The notes under the pieces were generated by a model. It was not told the DNA's origin. It saw only the letters and a list, made by a program, of their open reading frames with translations, and made no database searches. Of a stretch of DNA of 64,000 bases, positions 23,693-35,057 are shown piece by piece. The translations under genes and the position numbers were made by a program. Source of the stretch: Auriscalpium vulgare (lineage: Eukaryota > Basidiomycota > Agaricomycetes > Russulales > Auriscalpiaceae); the NCBI GenBank assembly GCA_019915015.1, contig JAHBBC010000011.1, positions 1,550,001 to 1,614,000 on the forward strand. Direction: 5' to 3'. Each line of letters begins with the position of its first letter. The stretch's first letter is position 1.

Positions 23693-24967
23693 TTATATGA
23701 CATATTTTACAATATCAGAACCGTTCGATGTCGCCTTCGATATACGACGGCCGGTCGGGTCCTGCAGCTGAAGCATCCCGCCAGTAACCCTCCCTAGCAG
23801 CTCGGTGCCCATTTTCTCGCCCCTCTCCAGGTACACCCGCATGTGCTCCGCGACGTCCGCGGTCAAAAACCGCACCACTCTTGGCGCGGAACAGTCCAGC
23901 GCCATTAAGGCTTGCATGAGCGCCCAAGGCCGCTTGCGCAGGTCCACTTCGGGCTGTGCAAAGTGCAGCCCAATATACCGCAGGCGGGGAAGCGGGCCTA
24001 GCAGGGGCACGGGCGGGTGTTCGAGGTAGAGGATGAGGTGGGCAAGATTGGTGCAGGAGCGCTCGATGTCGCGAAGAGGGGTAGCAGCATATTCCAGTCC
24101 GGGTTCGACGAGGGATACGTGAATTGTCTTCAATTGACGGCCTTGGTAATTAATTAAGAAGTAATTTCACGTGTTGGAGGAGACGATGGCGTGGCGGACG
24201 GAGGGGAAGAGCGTGTAGGTGGGATCCGTCATGAAGGCCCGGCCTACGCTCAGGTAGGTCAGATGGGGGGCACGGTATAGCGCGTTCACGGGTAGAGGAT
24301 TGCTATCAAAGAGGAGTGTGCGCATGTGCGGCACGGCGGTCAGCACTGCGTTGACGGTATCCTTCAAAATATCCATTTCAGTGTAAACGAGCCCCGCGAG
24401 ATCGAGCTTGCGCAATGATTTTCCACTCGTCTTCACCATAGCATCCATGAAAGAGAGTCCCTGGGGCCGGTTGAAAAAGAGGGCGTGGGCGTGCCGGCAT
24501 GTGAAGCTGACGAGGTTGGGAAAGCGACTGGCGAGGTCATGGAGTTGCTTCGGGGAGTTGGGGGAGGAGGCAATGATGAGGTGATGCACCTGGAATCCAA
24601 GCGCTGCGTTGACATTGCCCGTCGCCATCATAGACTCTGTGGATTCAGAGATGATTTGCTGGAGCCTGTGCGCGCGGTCTTTGCTGCGGATGACCACAAC
24701 ACGATATTGAAGGGGCGCCGCGAGTGCGTGAAAGCCCTTGCAGACGAGCATCAAAGAGCGTACTTCAAAAAGCAATGTGCGGTATGCCACGTAAAGCTGT
24801 GTCTCGGACTGGAAGGGGGTGGGGCTAGGAGGGGTTCCTACGTCTGAGTCGAAGGGGTCCACAACGTCGATGTCCATAAGTTCCGGAGAGTAAACCGCAT
24901 GCTCGAATATCTGTGCACATCTCTGCAGGGAGTCGGGGCACATTTGGCTGTCGCCGTGAAAAGACAT
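23693..24967 (-). pseudogene. F-box-like/LRR-type protein with nonsense codon
   Basis: The frame from 24967 to 23693 is collinear with the intact gene at 45560: PELMDIDVVDPFDSDVG, SLMLVCKGFHALAAPLQYRV, VHHLIIASSPNSPKQLHDLA, SFTCRHAHALFF, LSFMDAMVKTSG, MRTLLFDSN, APHLTYLSVG, then AHLILYLEHPPVPLLG, GLHFAQPEVDL and APRVVRFLTADVAEHMRVYL. One in-frame TGA (24167-24169) lies where the relative has Trp in EWNHFLSYQG (here T-stop-NYFLINYQG), so TGG to TGA is the simplest cause. The rest of the frame stays open, so the loss looks recent. The gene ends 102 bases from, and convergent with, MFS copy 2. If read through, the product would be an F-box-type substrate adaptor of about 420 residues. Confidence 0.8.
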
Positions 24968-26880
24968 GATGAGCGGACGGTGTCCGTAGCGCGTACATTC
25001 TCTATGAGTGTCTACCTCGCGACCTGGGGCAGCCACAAAAGGTTTTAGTAATCCGGATGCATGATGCAATACAAAATTGACCTTGAGGGATGTTTGGAGG
25101 AGCGGTAGGGGCAATTCGATCCTACCGGCGGGCCCAAGGACCGTGGCAGATGTCGAGGGTCGACGTCTCGGCTACTGCCTACTACCACCAACGCAAGGAG
25201 ATGATCCTCAGGATCGCCTATAAATTCCGCAGAAGTTTTACTTACATCTCGGAGGAAGGGCCGGCGGGCGCAGGGCCTGCGGTGAAGATTTGCAGAGACT
25301 TGCTAGTGCTGGTGGTACTACGGTCACGAGTCGGAAGGCGCCTGTAGGCGGCTATTTGACGTCCATCACGTCAAGGCTGGTCTCTCGACCTCAACGGCTT
25401 CGTCTGAACTATATCAACGCTGCCGACTGAGCCCTCTCCGAATATTCTCTCACACATCCACGTTCTGTCGATAGTACCAAGCGATTTTCGGTGCCCAACT
25501 GCCATCAGACCTTCTCCGACGGCCCCTAGCTCGAGCTCACCCTTGTCACTCACCCTGTGGGCACTGGGTCGCATAGTACTCGCTGCAAGGCGCCCGGGGT
25601 ACAACCTTCTATCTCCCAGCGCATCAAAGAGCGCGCGGCCTCGACTTGTGTTCCACGGCGGAGTGGCGCGGCGGTGTCGAGTTGACGTGAGATCTCGTCG
25701 CTGGGGGAGGAGGGCGGGATGCGTTCGTGACAAGCCGCAAGTAAGCCCTCGTCGTAGTCCCGGCGTGCGTGCGGGAGCATGATCATTGACAATTAAGTGG
25801 CTCTTACAGGTCCCTAAGCCGGCGTTGACGTGAAGCACAGTCCTCGCGTCGCACTCGAGCTTCCCCGATGTATCGCGAGAGCTCGTTTTGGTCGGGAAGA
25901 CTACGAATCGCTGAAGGACACTTGGTGCGTAGCAGCAAAGCTGGCCCACAAAAGTTGTTGGACACAGTTCATCCTGATTCGAGTACTTGAGTCTTGTGCG
26001 CGGGAGATTCTTCACCCACACGACAAGTCAGCTTATCTATTTTTTGACCCACCTTCCCGCCGCAAACCGCTTCCATCTGACACATTCTTAGAGCACCTGA
26101 TTGCAAATGTAGGTCATGATCCACCTCGCGATGCGATGCTGATATATCACCTTCCTCCGGGACGTTACAGTCCCGGACGTCCCGACGCGTGTGCACAAGC
26201 TATGATTCGAAGTGAATGGTCAAGTCTCGGACAAAGTGCACCGCCAAACCGACTAGCATTACAATAAGCACTCTTTGAATGCTACTCGTTCGTCGATGAT
26301 GGCGGAGCGCAGCTTCAAATTCACGGGTAAGCAGGATCATTCCCAGTAGTCTCCCTCGGTCCTGTACAGTCCTGTACTCATCTTACCTGCTGCTACAGAT
26401 TTCGTGTCTCAGAAGTTAACACGATGAAAAGACTAATCAATTGCGACTGCCGACGCATTTGTCAACGCAGTCGCCAGGACCCGAGCCGAGACTTCGGTCG
26501 AGTGAATTCAACGAGGTCGTGGTCGACAGCTGGAATTTGCGTTCAGATACGTTCGGAGGTATGCGCATATGGATAGAACGGTGTTCACGCTCCTTTCCAA
26601 AATAAAACTACAAAACCTCTCTGAGCAGCAGGCGCGTCGCTCGCCCCTCAGTGCGATGTTCGGCCTTTGATAGTATGTATACGGCGTCTGTCTCAATTTC
26701 CCCTTATGTGTTGACACATCTAATTACTTCGTAAGCCGAAGGCCAGACTTCGGTACCAACAAATCGGCTCAACACAAAGCCGGGGGTTGCGCATGCCTTC
26801 GGCGAGCGAGTTGGCATGAACGCGACAAGGGCCATAAGTAAACTCGATGTCCGGTTGATTGAACCTTCACAGAAGGGAAG
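24968..26880. other. intergenic region, no recognised gene
   Basis: About 1.9 kb. A 216-codon minus-strand frame (25371-26021) and overlapping shorter frames on both strands show no domain, signal peptide or consistent splice chain. I cannot say whether this is decayed coding DNA. The right end is the promoter of the DHA2 transporter. Confidence 0.35.
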
Positions 26881-28928
26881 ATGTCCTCCGACTCATTCAC
26901 CGGTACGCTCAGTAACTTGGATGTCCCAAGTACTCCATATGGTATGTGTTCAATCACAGTATGTCTGCAAAGTTGACCCTCGTGTCGAACTCCCCATAGT
27001 GCGCCCGGTCCTTGGGAAGGTCAAGAAGGCCATCCTCCTCGCGCTATTCTGTCTTGCCCAGTTCATGGATGCCTTCGTCGCATCGGCTCTATTCCCTGCA
27101 ATCGTCGCACTAGAAGAGGGCCTCGGCATCGCCGCCAACGAAGTCACCTGGGTCTTCTCGGCATACTCCGCAACTTTCGCCGCCTTCCTGCTCATCAGCG
27201 GCCGCATCGCCGACATATACAGCGCAAGCGCGTACCATCGACAGCCTTTCCTTTCGTGAGCTACAACTGACTGTGATTGTTCACAGAATGGGCCTTTGTT
27301 GTGGGTGCCGCCTTAGTCGGTCTGTTCTCTTTGGGGTGCGGTTTCGTGCATGGCAAGGTGGCTCTGTTCATTCTGCGCGCACTAGCAGGTGAGCAAGCCC
27401 TGACGTCGTACCCTTCCGTTTCTGACCGGCCTTTGTCAGGCATTGGAGCCTCCCTGACAGTTCCCTCGGCGTTGAGCCTCATCGTCGAATGGTTCCCGGA
27501 GCCCGACGAACAAAGCCGTGCAATTGCGTTGTTTGGAGCAGGTGGCGGTGTGGGAAATGGTCAGCTCCCGCTCAACTCTCACCGTCTGAATTTTGATCTG
27601 ACACCAGCGAGCAGTCATGGGCGTTGTCATCGGCGGGGCGTTCATTCAGTGGGCAAGCTGGAAGTGGATATTCTACTTCGTGTGCATGCTCGGCGTGCCC
27701 ATGGCCGTCTTTGCTGCGCTTTTCGTTCCCCCGTCTGCTCCTCGTATGCATAAACCTTCATGGAAGAGACTCGACCTCGGGGGAGTGGCTCTTATCACCA
27801 GTACGTCGCCTGGTTCCGGACATGGTCAGGTATTTGATGACGCTGACGTGCTACTGCGTTACGTAGCCTCCATAGTCTTGTTCGTCTATGCTGTTACCAC
27901 GGGAGCAGCTACAGGCTGGGGGGCCGCCCGAGTGATTGCGCCCCTCGTTGTTGCCGTAATTATTGGGGCTGCGTTTTTCATCCTAGAAGCAAGATTGGAT
28001 CCTCATGTCGCATCCCTGTGCGTTCTAACTTTTTGCTCTCATCGCGAACATTGCGCTCACACCGCTCTCCGGTCAGGCCTCCGCATACGTGGCGCTACAA
28101 GAATGTTCCCATCTTGGGCGCCGTCGCTTTCGTCCCCTACTTCTTCTGGTGCTCATGTACGTTCCTCCAGTGTGTTGAATACTTAGACATTTGCTAACGA
28201 GTGGTGCAGTGTTCCTTCAACTCATGCCGCTGTTCCAGGACGTCTACCAGTGGAGCGCCATCATGACCGCCGTTCGTTTTTTACCGACCGGGGTGTTCGC
28301 CGGTGCCATCGCGGGGCCGAGCGGCTCCTTCCCGAAATATGTCAGCCCAAAATGGACCATCCTGGGCGGTCTCGTCTTCGACATCATCGCGACCGTCTTG
28401 CTCGCACTCGGTGACACAAGAGAAAAGTATGTATCTGATGATCCGTTGCGCCTGTGTCGATGGAGCTCACGTACTTTGCGCAGGTACTGGTCCATGCTGT
28501 TCCCTGCATTCATCATTGGCACCATGGGCAACATGGTGGTGTACACCAACACCAACATTGCGCTGTTCATGAAGTGAGGGCGATACATCTCGTATCTGGT
28601 ATGCAACCGCTGAACAATCTTTAGTACGCCGCCAGAAATTGCTGGCGTTACCGGAGCTATCTTCAATTCGTCTGCTCAACTGGGAATTGCCGTTGGACTC
28701 GCCGTCGTCACAACAATCTCCACCTCGATCGATAAGAAACGTGTCACGGCCGGGGAGGATGTCGGGTACCACGGTATCGCCGACGGATTTTGGTTTGTGG
28801 TTGCGGTCATCGCTGCGGAAGCCTTGGCGGTCTTAATTTGGTACAAAGTTGACGGTCAAGTGGTCGACGATGTAGAAGGGTCAGACAGCCTTGCAGTCAA
28901 GGAGAAGGGTGACGAGCCATCGAAGTAA
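26881..28928 (+). CDS. MFS drug:H+ antiporter, DHA2 (14-helix) type
   Basis: Probable multidrug or toxin efflux pump in the plasma membrane. The start at 26881 gives MSSDSFTGTLSNLDVPSTPY, then a phase-1 intron leads to VRPVLGKVKKAILLALFCLA and QFMDAFVASALFPAIVAL. Motif-A-like ISGRIADIYSA follows, then WAFVVGAALVGLFSLGCGFV, LTVPSALSLIVEWFPEPDEQ, RAIALFGAGGGVGN, GVVIGGAFIQWASWKWIFYF and later QWSAIMTAVRFLPTGVFAG and AGVTGAIFNSSAQLGIAVGL. It ends at 28928 with an acidic tail. The intron at 27228-27286 only keeps frame if its donor is GC rather than GT. The motif set fits the fungal DHA2 group (aminotriazole/azole-resistance-like). The substrate cannot be told from sequence. Confidence 0.87.
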
Positions 28929-29569
28929 GTCAGTGTAGACCTTGCGTGATTAGTACTTGGCGCGGTTCAGCGGCAAATTGCCATCATTGCGCATTTTGAG
29001 GCAAGCTTGGGACATGGTCATCAGCGTCATGAGGATGTCCTGCGCTGCGGTGATACGGCTAGCTAGCCAGGATAGGGCCTGCGCATGTGACGGCTCTCCA
29101 CGTTTGCTCGAAGAGTTCGTCATCATCCGTGTAAGGCCAAAGTCCGACCGCCGTATCGATGTCCAGGTGGCGGAGCTTTGGTGTGTGGACAGGAAATTTA
29201 TAACGCCCCCTGGCCAGCACATAGTACCTAGTGCTGGAGCAAAGAAACAGACTCTAGAGCGAGGTCAATGAGTGACTGTGTCGAAGAGTAAAAATGATTA
29301 GTACTACGTGCCGGGCACCCTTTCGTCAGCATTCAACTTCAATGCCCCGAGGCGCGTCTTTTCCGCAGTGCTCTTGTATATTTTCTCCACACGGTCAGAC
29401 AGATGTCCAAGTCTGCGGTGGTAGGCTTCAAGCGACTAGACTTGAAAGTGGGATGCCTCGTGCGCATCCGGGCCGGTTGCCGAGTTCCCCGCGACGGTGA
29501 ACTTTGCGCCTTGCCACAGGCGCCTACGTCCGCTGCAGCGTCCGCGACGCGTCCATCCTGCGTCCGACC
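28929..29569. other. intergenic, possible gene relic on minus strand
   Basis: About 640 bases. On the minus strand, 28950-29200 reads TPKLRHLDIDTAVGLWPYTD in one frame and, after a shift, ITAAQDILMTLMTMSQACL in another, ending at a stop. This resembles the C-terminal end of a leucine-rich or F-box-type protein broken by a frameshift, but the match is too weak to name. The right part is the promoter of the next gene. Confidence 0.25.
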
Positions 29570-31123
29570 ATGAGCAAAGTCCCTTCGAAGTCAGAAACAC
29601 CCGAGACACCCAAAACATTATCCATCGACGCGTCATGTGCCCCCGAGCTTGTTGAATACTGGGCGCACAAGTACCGCGATGTGAAGCGGGAGATGGACGC
29701 GCTTCAGGTTGGTCCACACATCCCGACCACTGTAACATTTTCTGGGCTGTACCTCACGGCTTTCCAATTGTACAGGGTCGACTCGCGATGACGCCCGATC
29801 GTGATGCGCTGCACGTCAAGCAGGCGCCGCTCGGCGAAGTCCCCGTCGTGGAACCTCGCGACAGGAAGCCTCAGCCCGCCGGCGACGACGACCAGCGTGC
29901 GCTGCTGCTCGATGCACGGCGCAAAATTGATGTGCTGAACGCAGAGCTTCTGCATGAGGCGCGCGAGAAGGCCGCACTCAGCGCCCGCGTCGCGCAGGCG
30001 GAGCTCAAGGCCGTGGGCACGCAAAAACAGGTACGCCGCCGCGGCGACCCAGATCTTGCGCGATCTCAACAACAGTGGGCGAAAAGGTCGAGCATTTTTT
30101 CGCACAGTGCGTGGGGCTCGCGCTCGAGGCGGACAGCAGCAGGCAGAAGAGGATACGCGCGATGCTTCCAGCGCTGCACCTAGGCTCCTTCCCGCCGGCA
30201 ATGAAGTACGCGGTGCTAGGCACCGAACCAGCTGACCTGCACGACGCAGTGGCCATTAGGAATCTGGAAGCGGTACGTCGTCCCAGTGGTTTGTGTGTAT
30301 ATCCGACGGTAATTTCATGGCCCGCACAGTACTGCGCGGCGCACAAACCAAATAGGTGAGCCACAGGATGTCGTAAAGGGACCGCCCATCGACCATGATT
30401 TTTCTGATCCATAGCGTAATGCAATTTGTTCAGCGCCCGCCGATGTCGCTACCAGTGCGCATCGGGGCGTGTGGCCAGCACGGGTATTGGTATTATCCTG
30501 GAAATTACCGCACACCCTTCGAGCTCATCATTGAGGGCAAGCCCGGCGAGGTACGCCTAGCGATGCAAACATTCTGCCCTTCGTGGTGTACTCACATGCG
30601 CCTCACTCAGTGGCTCTACCTCGGCAGGTACATAAGCACAGAGCTCCGCAATCCAGACGAGCAGATGCACCTCTCCGAGTGGATGTCGCTCGACGAGCTC
30701 GTACGTCCCGCTGTTCTCTTCTCCTCGGTGCCGCCTAACCCGCACCCACAGACGAAGGCCGAGCATTGCCTGCGCTCTGCAAGCCTGGGCCTCCCCGCGG
30801 GCCAGTATGCGTCGCACGCCGCGCAGCTCGACCTCAAGCGGCGCTACGACACGGGCGAGTGGGTTATCCCGTGCTACATGCTCCAATGTGTCGGCTTCGA
30901 CTACGGCTTTCACAATACGCTGCACGGAGTCTCCGGCGCCGACACGTCGCGTGTCACTTCTGCCAGCGAGAGGAATGTGCAAGGCCGCAGGAGCGGGAAA
31001 GTCGTGCCTGCGAAGCGCACAAAGGAGGAGAGCTTGATTGACCCCACGCTGCTAGACGGGGACGGTGAGCCGGCGGGCTTGTCGTTGCTGATGTTCGACT
31101 CAAAGAAGATGAAGTTGTTCTGA
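29570..31123 (+). CDS. basidiomycete protein of unknown function (DUF6697-like)
   Basis: The start at 29570 opens a hydrophilic N-terminus (LVEYWAHKYRDVKREMDALQ). After an intron comes a coiled-coil region (LLLDARRKIDVLNAELLHEA). An intron ending GGGCGAAAAG joins QKQ to VEHFFAQCVGLALEA. Two more introns lead through YCAAHKPN to SVMQFVQRPPMSLPVRIG. The conserved domain follows: ACGQHGYWYYPGNYRTPFEL, WLYLGRYISTELRNPDEQ, LSEWMSLDEL, then LKRRYDTGEWVIPCYMLQCV and FDYGFHNTLHG. A basic Ser/Arg-rich tail ends at 31123. From general knowledge this pattern belongs to a fungal family of unknown function, which I believe is DUF6697; the name is unverified. No catalytic motif is seen. A nuclear or DNA-linked role would be a guess. 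Confidence 0.75.
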
Positions 31124-31399
31124 TTAGGTGCCGTGTCGTTGATTTTCTTGCTTGGCGCTTTCTTGTCGTGCTTTGCTCCTCACGCATGCTATTGTACGTA
31201 GACTATCTTGCCCCCGACGCTGGCCTTACCCTATCCCCTACTATTGCTTTACTCATCTTGGTATTGACGGTCCATCATAGCTATACACCCCCGATCGCAT
31301 TCTGTATACATACACCCATAGTACACTGCACATAACGTACAGGTTGCTCACACCCTCTTTCATTTCCGCATCCAAGCCACCGCGCGTTCTGCTTCTGAA

Positions 31400-31960
31400 T
31401 TTTCCAAACAAGAAGGCGCCGCTCCTCCGCACCGTCAGACCCATATACATACGTATCCGGGGCACCGCACCGTTCTCTGTGCGCGCGCATCAGTATCGGA
31501 TAGGGAGAGCCTCGGAGGGGCGCCGTACATATGTGCTTCCCGCCTTCGGACAGCGCGCGCGACATATGGCCCAGGCGCGCAGTGCCGGAAACTTATTAGG
31601 CGTGGCGACATCGCCCGGCTTCGCTGGCTGCGCAAGGCGCTTTGACAAGGGGGTGCCTAGGGCGACCGAGGCCGGCTTCATACGGCGAGCACTCTGGGCC
31701 GTAGTTGATGCGCACCGCCTCGACTCGGGGGGCGGGGGACTAGAGCACCCAGCGGGCCTGTCAATACAATTGGTCAAAGTCAACAGGAAAGGCATCCGGA
31801 AGTGCAGATCGTGTTTTCCATCCAGTAACACTTGAACAAGGTTACGCAGTGGTGGCGGGGTGATTGAGTTAAAGGTATAGCGTGTATCTCGTTGACCGAT
31901 AAAGTCGCAGGGGAAAACTCGCGGGGCGATGGCAAAGATAGCAGGAAGCACACCGGCAGA
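31400..31960. repeat. unknown dispersed element, copy 1
   Basis: Shares ordered blocks with 33990-34500 in direct orientation: CGCACCGTCAGACCCATA, GGGGCACCGCACCGTTCTCT, TGTGCTTCCCGCC, GGGCGACCGAGGCCGGCTTC and, near the end, GAGTTAAAGGTATAG. Spacing between blocks varies, so the copies are old. Open frames exist on both strands but no protein family is recognised. It could be part of a transposon, a decayed gene or a structured RNA. Confidence 0.6.
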
Positions 31961-32579
31961 TGCACGCCAGGCACTGTGGCGGAACGACTGTCTTCCGACT
32001 ACACACACGCAGCAACGGTGGCCGCGGCCTGGCACATGGATGCCTCCGCCAGTGACCGCGCTTAAATGGCTCTTTATTCGAGCTTTGGTGTGATAGAATC
32101 GGGGATGATTGAGATTAGCCCCTCCATCGATGCAGAGATACATTAATGGTGGTCGATAGAGATTACTTACTGTAAGTAGTACGGGCCATTGAACATTTAC
32201 TCGCTTAAGTCAGCTGAGGCGTCGGAGCGTTCACGACTTTGTCGAGGTCCTAACGGGGGAAATGAGCATCCAACGGGGCACACAAATGACCAAGGTCAAT
32301 ATGTACATGGGCTGCTCAGATGGAAACGGGCGGGATAGCTGGTAGCTGTCAGACAGCGAATATCCGCCCGCCGCACCGGCGCGTGTATAAAAATACGTAA
32401 TGGCCGTGCTATTTGGCTGGAACAAATAATGCGGGCGGGGCGCGCGGAGAGTGAACTCGTCCTCCCCGCTCAGCTCCGTTGCATCATACACCAGTCTGTA
32501 GCTAAGTTTTGATCAGTATAAATCTCCAGCTATTCATTTTGTTTCATCGCGGTTCAGTGCTTGCAGCCGAAGATCTCGA
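31961..32579. other. intergenic region with a short open frame
   Basis: About 620 bases between the first copy of the unknown element and the protease-like pseudogene. A minus-strand frame of 86 codons (32231-32491) is present without recognisable features. Nothing else seen. Confidence 0.3.
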
Positions 32580-33768
32580 GTGTTGCAGTCAAGTTGCAAT
32601 CGCTTTGCTCAGAGCTACGAGGATGCTCAGAACTCTGTTGGAATTGACGCTTCTATAGCTATACCGTCTAGCATCACTTCGTCAGCCCCTCCTCTCTGGA
32701 CCTCGGCGGCGACGCCGCGACGAGCGCTACTTCCAGCGACGAAGACGCCGAGGGTAATGGAGAAGGCCAGGCCAAATCCAATAAACAGGTCGTCAGTCCT
32801 GTCACCATTTGCATTGGCGTCTCCCCCGAGTCTACCTCCTCTAAGGCTGCCCACGACGCGGCTCAGGATTTTCTAGCACTTCTCAAGGGCTACGAGAATC
32901 ACCGATGTTAATATCGACTTGCGCGAATCGCACTCCGCGCGCGAGGGCAGTCCTCAACGTCTCGAGCCCGTTGGTGACCTGGACCTGCTCGTAGACGTCG
33001 TTACTCCCCTCACTCCTGCCCTCGGCCTCCGCATCTCTACGGCCAGGCCCGACGCTCAGGGGACGATGGCCCTCGTGGTGACAGCGATAGGCTTCTGGGC
33101 CTTTCGTTTCGTGCCGCCATGCCCTCATCGGACCAAGGAAGCCAACATCGACCGTTGCGTTCGCCACCCAGAAGCCCTCCTAATCCAGACCGGTCATGGC
33201 TTCCAGGGCAATACGATAGAGCTCGGTGTGGTTTGTCCATCAAATCAGACCGTCCACTAACCTCAATCTTATTTATATGTAGGAACGAAGCTGAAGGCTG
33301 ACGAATTTACGGGCAAATATCCTCACGGAAACGCCAACTGGGAGTTCCAATATCCCGAAGGTCGTCTGCTTCCACTTTTGGGCACCATAACCGACGACTT
33401 GATGCGCGACCCCGACATGTGGGACCCGTACGGCGAGCCATGTTTGTTGGTCGTCAAGGACGGCAATGCCACTGGCACCATCGGCCGCGCGAACGGCATC
33501 TTTTGCAACTACTCATCAACATGTCCATCAACCAGACCTCCATAGAGCGGGGGATAATTTACTACACAGCAAGTCGGAAGTCTTGTCGGAAGCTAGCGAT
33601 TCGGGCTCAGCAATTGCCGACGTCTGTGGCCGTGTCGGTGGAATGCTCACTGGAGGTTCTGGTAAGACGAAGTCATGCAATATGACCTATGTCATGCCGT
33701 TCTGGTGGCTGCTCGAGCGTATCAGGGCCAACGAGTTCTCTACCGCGCACCTTGACGTCTTCGTCTAG
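32580..33768 (+). pseudogene. degraded gene, serine-protease-like basidiomycete family
   Basis: Pieces in different frames follow one another: SNKQVVSPVTICIGVSPEST and AAHDAAQDFLALLKGYE; after a one-base shift near 32895, ITDVNIDLRESHSAREG and LDLLVDVVTPLTPALGLRIS; after more shifts, SDRLLGLSFR and HALIGP; then GHGFQGNTIELG. A normal intron leads to LKADEFTGKYPHGNANWEFQ, ITDDLMRDPDMWDPYGEPCL and TGTIGRANGIF. Further shifts lead to MSINQTS and SDSGSAIADVCGRVGGMLTG, and the last exon frame stops at 33768. From memory this matches a common mushroom protein family of unknown role whose GDSGS/RHVL motifs resemble trypsin-like proteases. Here GDSGS has become SDSGS and the middle of the protein seems deleted. 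It is dead. Confidence 0.7.
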
Positions 33769-33989
33769 GCATAGACATCGACAGTAAAGACCGTCTTCCT
33801 CTGCGACTTCTTTACTTTCTTATACTGCTTTATCTATCGGTTGGTTGCAAGTGCAGACAAATGTCTCCTGTACATATGTCGAGAAGGATACATGCTTCGC
33901 ACCTGCCACAATATATTGATTGCTGCATAGTGCATGAACGCCCTACGCTCACTAATCGACGCGTGCCGCGCGAACTGATTCTATAGCAC

Positions 33990-34500
33990 CCGAGCGCGAA
34001 GTCGCCGCTCCCCCGCACCGTCAGACCCATACATACGCGCATACGCATTCGGGGCACCGCACCGTTCTCTGCGCTGCGCGTCGGAATCAGATAGGGAAAG
34101 CCTCGGACGCGCGCTCTGTGTGCTTCCCGCCGCGACGTGCTTCGGACAGCACTTGCCTTTCCGCGGGCGATGGATATGGGCTAGGCGCGCGGGCTTGGGG
34201 GTGCGTGCGGTTCTCGCCTACAAACGACGTGCTGGCGAACGTGCCCAGGGCGACCGAGGCCGGCTTCATTCGGCGACTACTCTGCGCCCCCGACTTGATG
34301 CGCGCTGCCTCGTGGGATGTAGACTGATGTAGACTGTCGCAGCTTACTGGCCAGTCAGAAGGATTAGTCAAGTGCAGATTGTACCTGCCATAAGACTTGA
34401 ATAGGCGTACGCGATATATGGGCGGCGCGGCAATTGAGTTTAAGGTATAGTGTGTCGGGCAGAGTCTCGGGGCGACGGCGAGGATAGTGGGAAGTCAGAA
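33990..34500. repeat. unknown dispersed element, copy 2
   Basis: Direct, diverged copy of the 31400-31960 element, with the same blocks in the same order (CGCACCGTCAGACCCATA; GGGGCACCGCACCGTTCTCT; GGGCGACCGAGGCCGGCTTC; GAGTTTAAGGTATAG). The pair brackets the protease-like pseudogene at distances of about 620 and 220 bases. Confidence 0.6.
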
Positions 34501-35057
34501 GCACGGCATGTGGGTGGGAAGGACGCGAAGCGACGTTAGAACATACGGGGTGCGAAGTGCGATGGCGCGAGTCCGCGAGCTATGGCGCGCGATGCCGGTC
34601 GGCGCAACCCCGCCAGTGCTACGTCCACATCCTCGCACCGACATGCCCAGGGAAGACCGCGGTGGCAGGCGCGGCGCGGGCCACGTCCAAGGGACTCGGA
34701 GCAGGGAGGCAGATACGAGGAGGCTCGAACTCCGGCCCGACCTCGTCGCGTGAGCACGCCCGGAGGAATCAGGATGGTCACCGATGGTGAGCCTGACTTG
34801 AGGTCGCGTACGCTCTGTCGGGGGTATCCTTCCTACCCCGACTCGGGGTGGGCGTTGTGACAAAGCCGCGCGCAGTGGGCGCGCTACCTATCGACACGGA
34901 TCGGAAAGGGGGAACAATGCGGAGGGGGATAACATCATAGTGCAACGTCATGCGGGGCAGTTGTCACGACAATTTCGGTGATAATAGTGGGACTCACGGC
35001 TACACAAAGGTACAAATACAAAGAGACTATGATACAGCACGAGAGATGGTGGCAAGC
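34501..35057. other. intergenic region, nothing recognised
   Basis: About 560 bases between the second unknown element and the 3' end of the MYND gene. Overlapping short GC-rich frames occur on both strands without features. Confidence 0.35.

Noticed and set aside
25371..26021. 216-codon minus-strand open frame
   Set aside because: No recognisable motif and competing frames on the other strand; not enough to call a gene.
31344..31835. 163-codon plus-strand frame as a gene
   Set aside because: It lies within the duplicated unknown element, and the equivalent frame in the second copy is not conserved.
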